Of a stretch of 64,000 nucleotides of DNA, positions 61,588 to 64,000 are shown piece after piece (position 1 is the stretch's first letter; every line of letters begins with the position of its first letter). The translations under genes and the position numbers were made by a program. The notes under the pieces are model-generated. The model did not search any database. It saw nothing but the letters and a program-made list of their open reading frames with translations, and had not been told where the DNA came from. The DNA lies in the NCBI RefSeq assembly GCF_017104565.1, contig NZ_JAAGPD010000001.1, positions 496,001-560,000 of the forward strand, written 5' to 3'. The DNA comes from Paraburkholderia sp. Tr-20389. GTDB lineage: Bacteria; Pseudomonadota; Gammaproteobacteria; Burkholderiales; Burkholderiaceae.

Positions 61588-63561
61588 ATGCAACTGGGTG
61601 TTTGCTACTACCCCGAACAATGGCCGGAAACGATGTGGGCCGACGACGCGCGCCGGATGGTCGAACTCGGCATCACGCATGTGCGGATCGCTGAGTTCGC
61701 ATGGAGCCGCATGGAACCGCGCGCAGGCGTGTACGAATGGACGTGGCTGGACCGCGCCGTGAAGACGCTCGCCGACGCGGGCCTCAAGATCGTGCTCGGC
61801 ACGCCCACTGCATCGCCGCCGAAGTGGCTCGTCGATGCGATGCCCGAGATCCTGCCCGTGCGTGCCGACGGCACGACGTGGAACTACGGTTCGCGCCGTC
61901 ACTATGATGTTTGCAGCGAACCGTATCGACGCGAATGTGTGCGGATCGTCGACGCGATGGCGCAGCGCTATGGCGCGCATCCCGCCGTCGTCGCGTGGCA
62001 AACCGATAACGAACTCGGCTGCCATGAAACGGTGCCGAGCTATTCGAAGGCGGCGCGAGCGCGCTTTCAGGCGTGGCTCGCGCGTCGCTACGAAACCGTC
62101 GACAACCTGAACGACCGCTGGGGCACGGTGTTCTGGAGCATGGAATATCCGTCGTTCGATACGATCGAGTTGCCGAACCTCACGCCCACCGACGCGAACC
62201 CGATTCATCTGCTCGACTTCCGGCGCTTCATGTCCGATGAGGTGTCGAGCTTTCACCGCGAACAGATCGATGTGTTGCGACGTTACGCGCCGAACGCAGA
62301 CATGCTGCACAACTTCATGGGCTTCTTCACGACCTTCGATCACTATCGCTTCGCCGCGAACAACAGCATCGACGTCGCGACGTGGGACAGCTATCCGATT
62401 GCGCGGACGGAAGTGATCGCGTTGAGCGAAGAGGACAAGGCACGCTATGCCCGCACGGGGCATCCCGATGTGTCGGCCTTCGATCACGACCGCTATCGCG
62501 CGATCGGCCAGGGCCGCTTCTGGGTGATGGAACAGGAAGCGGGCCCCGTCAACTGGGCGCCGTGGAACCCGGTGCCCGCGCCAGGCATGGTGCGTCTGTG
62601 GGCCTATGAAGCGTTCGCGCACGGCGCCGAACTGGTGTCGTACTTCCGCTGGCGGCAAGCGCCTTTTGCGCAGGAGCAGATGCATTCGGGTCTGAATCTG
62701 CCCGACAACACGCTTTCGCCAGGCGGCCGCGAAGTGGCGCGCGCCGCACAGGAAATCGCGCAATCGGCGGCGCTCTCCATGCTCGCGCAAAGCGGCCCTG
62801 CGCCGCGTGCCGAGGTCGCGCTCGTGTTCGACTACGAGACGCAATGGATGTTCGAAATCCAGCGGCATGCGAAGGGCTTCGACTATCAGACGCTCGCCTT
62901 CGACTATTACCGCACACTTCGCGAGATGGCGATCGATGTCGATATCGTGTCGGCGCATACGGATCTTTCCGGCTACAAGCTCGTCGTCGTGCCGGGGCTC
63001 GCGGTTTTGCCCACGGGCTTTGCGAAGACGATCGAACAGTCTTCGGCTCAGTGGGTGATCGGACCGCGCACGGGATCGAAGACAGCCGACTTCGCGATTC
63101 CTGCACAGCTGCCACCCGGCGCATTGCAGAACACCTTGCCATTCAAGGTGCTCGAAGTCGATTCGTTGCGACCTACGTTGCAACCGTCGGCGACACTCGA
63201 CGGCGTAACGGGTATCGCATTGCACTGGCGCGAGCATCTGGAAACGCGCGACGGTCTCGACGTGCTCGCTCGCTTCGATGACAACTGGCCAGCCGTCGTC
63301 GCGCGCGGACAAGTGCGCTATGCATGCGCGTGGTTCGATGCCGCGCTGCATCGCGCACTGCTGGAAGGCGCGGCGCGCGACGCAGGACTCGCCGTCGCAT
63401 GCTTGCAGGAAGGGCTGCGCGTGCGCCGTCGCGGTGACGTCACGTTTGCGTTCAACTTCGGCGCGCAGGCGGTCGACGCGCCCGCGCCCGACAACGCGCA
63501 ATTCATTCTCGGACAACGCACGCTCGGCACGGCCGATGTGTGCGCGTGGATCGACGCATGA
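61588..63561 (+). CDS. beta-galactosidase, GH42
   Basis: 657 residues, cytosolic, no signal peptide. The acid/base Glu142 is in WQTDNELGCHE and the nucleophile Glu315 in FWVMEQEAGPVNWAPWNPVP; these fall close to the positions known in the family (141 and 312). The three-domain length is complete. It hydrolyses galactosides brought in by the importer encoded upstream. The stop overlaps the ATG of the GH35 gene (ATGA), so the two are coupled. Some GH42 enzymes prefer alpha-arabinosides or galacto-oligosaccharides; the substrate is not known. Confidence 0.93.
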   Translation: MQLGVCYYPEQWPETMWADDARRMVELGITHVRIAEFAWSRMEPRAGVYEWTWLDRAVKTLADAGLKIVLGTPTASPPKWLVDAMPEILPVRADGTTWNYGSRRHYDVCSEPYRRECVRIVDAMAQRYGAHPAVVAWQTDNELGCHETVPSYSKAARARFQAWLARRYETVDNLNDRWGTVFWSMEYPSFDTIELPNLTPTDANPIHLLDFRRFMSDEVSSFHREQIDVLRRYAPNADMLHNFMGFFTTFDHYRFAANNSIDVATWDSYPIARTEVIALSEEDKARYARTGHPDVSAFDHDRYRAIGQGRFWVMEQEAGPVNWAPWNPVPAPGMVRLWAYEAFAHGAELVSYFRWRQAPFAQEQMHSGLNLPDNTLSPGGREVARAAQEIAQSAALSMLAQSGPAPRAEVALVFDYETQWMFEIQRHAKGFDYQTLAFDYYRTLREMAIDVDIVSAHTDLSGYKLVVVPGLAVLPTGFAKTIEQSSAQWVIGPRTGSKTADFAIPAQLPPGALQNTLPFKVLEVDSLRPTLQPSATLDGVTGIALHWREHLETRDGLDVLARFDDNWPAVVARGQVRYACAWFDAALHRALLEGAARDAGLAVACLQEGLRVRRRGDVTFAFNFGAQAVDAPAPDNAQFILGQRTLGTADVCAWIDA

Positions 63562-64000
63562 CGGCCCGCGCGCCGCACGCGTCGACGCTGCTGACCGTCG
63601 ACGCCAGCCGCCCTGCCGATGCGCCGCGCGCAAGCATGCTGCGGACGGGCACGAGCACGTCGCCCGATGGAAGCGTGATCGGCATCAACAGCCGTTATCT
63701 GACGCGCGACGGCGAGCCGTGGCTGCCCGTGATGGGCGAGCTGCATTATTCGCGCGTGCCCGAAGCGCAATGGGAAGACGAACTGGCCAAGGTCAAGGCG
63801 GCCGGTGTCGATATCGTGTCGTCGTATGTGATCTGGCGATATCACGAGCCGCGTCCTGGACAATTCGCGTGGGATGCACGCAACGATCTGCGACGCTTCG
63901 TCGAAACCAGCGCGAAGCGTGGGCTGCTCGCGTTCGTTCGCATCGGTCCGTGGGTCCATGCGGAAGTGCGTTATGGCGGCATCCCCGCGTGGGTCGTCGA
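63558..64000 (+). CDS. beta-galactosidase, GH35 (5' part only)
   Basis: The start ATG at 63558 overlaps the stop of the GH42 gene. About 147 codons are in the window. After a short tail comes the GH35 catalytic barrel opening: WLPVMGELHYSRVPEAQWED, then VKAAGVDIVSSYVIWRYHEP and FVRIGPWVHAEVRYGGIPAW. These are the start of (beta/alpha)8 strands in GH35 (the RIGPWVHAE-like segment lies next to the active site). Full enzymes are 550-800 residues, so most of this one is outside the window. Confidence 0.88.
   Translation, partial: MTARAPHASTLLTVDASRPADAPRASMLRTGTSTSPDGSVIGINSRYLTRDGEPWLPVMGELHYSRVPEAQWEDELAKVKAAGVDIVSSYVIWRYHEPRPGQFAWDARNDLRRFVETSAKRGLLAFVRIGPWVHAEVRYGGIPAWVV

Noticed and set aside
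61507-63633. 708-codon open frame antisense to the GH42 gene
   Set aside because: Same shadow effect; the GH42 catalytic residues are on the plus strand.
1-64000. tRNA, rRNA, phage or insertion-sequence genes
   Set aside because: None were recognised when reading the gaps and frames; transposase or integrase motifs were not seen. Small RNAs cannot be excluded by eye.

Overview
The window looks like a piece of a Burkholderiaceae genome, most like Paraburkholderia or Caballeronia. Reasons: high GC with G/C-rich third positions, an AcnB whose cluster cysteines sit at the positions known from the family, a GH42/GH35 sugar locus, TadE/TadG proteins, and a large intergenic palindrome of a style I associate with these genomes. 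Genus is an inference from family resemblance; no rRNA, tRNA or plasmid/phage hallmark gene was found.

Layout. 1-5.1 kb: a LysR regulator, an SDR dehydrogenase and an ACS-type permease (cut by the window edge), then a glutathione S-transferase, a small membrane protein and a small alpha-helical protein. 5.3-14.3 kb: a beta-propeller lipoprotein and a two-partner secretion locus with two divergent TpsA exoproteins and one TpsB pore. 14.3-19.1 kb: an HcnABC-like amine/imino-acid dehydrogenase operon with an amino-acid binding protein and a divergent LysR regulator. 19.1-23.1 kb: a TadG/TadE pair and a secreted BNR-repeat protein. 23.2-26.0 kb: acnB with a clear promoter and terminator. 26.1-33.5 kb: a lipoprotein methyltransferase, a CHAD protein, a Nudix hydrolase, a MocR/PaiB divergent pair and a TonB-dependent siderophore receptor with a Fur-like site.

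33.6-49.8 kb is one large catabolic locus. etfB, etfA, a class II aldolase, a short AraC-like gene and an amino-acid permease read left. hyuA, hyuB, a uronate-dehydrogenase-like gene, a FOXRED1-like flavoprotein, two SDRs and a FadR-type regulator read right. An MHS-type permease and a LivK-like binding protein read left. A sequence motif is shared by the etf/hyu gap, the regulator's own upstream region and the binding-protein promoter, so these probably form one regulon. The flavoprotein probably passes electrons to EtfAB. The substrate is unknown.

49.9-52.5 kb holds a decayed LacI gene and then a two-gene module: an RNase J-like beta-CASP metallo-hydrolase and a protein with a PD-(D/E)XK-like motif. 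I regard this as the best candidate for an undescribed system. 52.6-55.8 kb has an MFS permease, a secreted protein, a 651-base concentric inverted-repeat element with an 86-base tandem extension, a (CAA)9 tract and a small Cys-rich protein. 55.8-64 kb is a galactoside-uptake and hydrolysis operon: LacI regulator, two matching palindromic operators, an ABC importer (ATPase, binding protein, two permeases), GH42 and GH35 beta-galactosidases.

Functions are assigned from recognisable motifs and family memory only; no searches were run.
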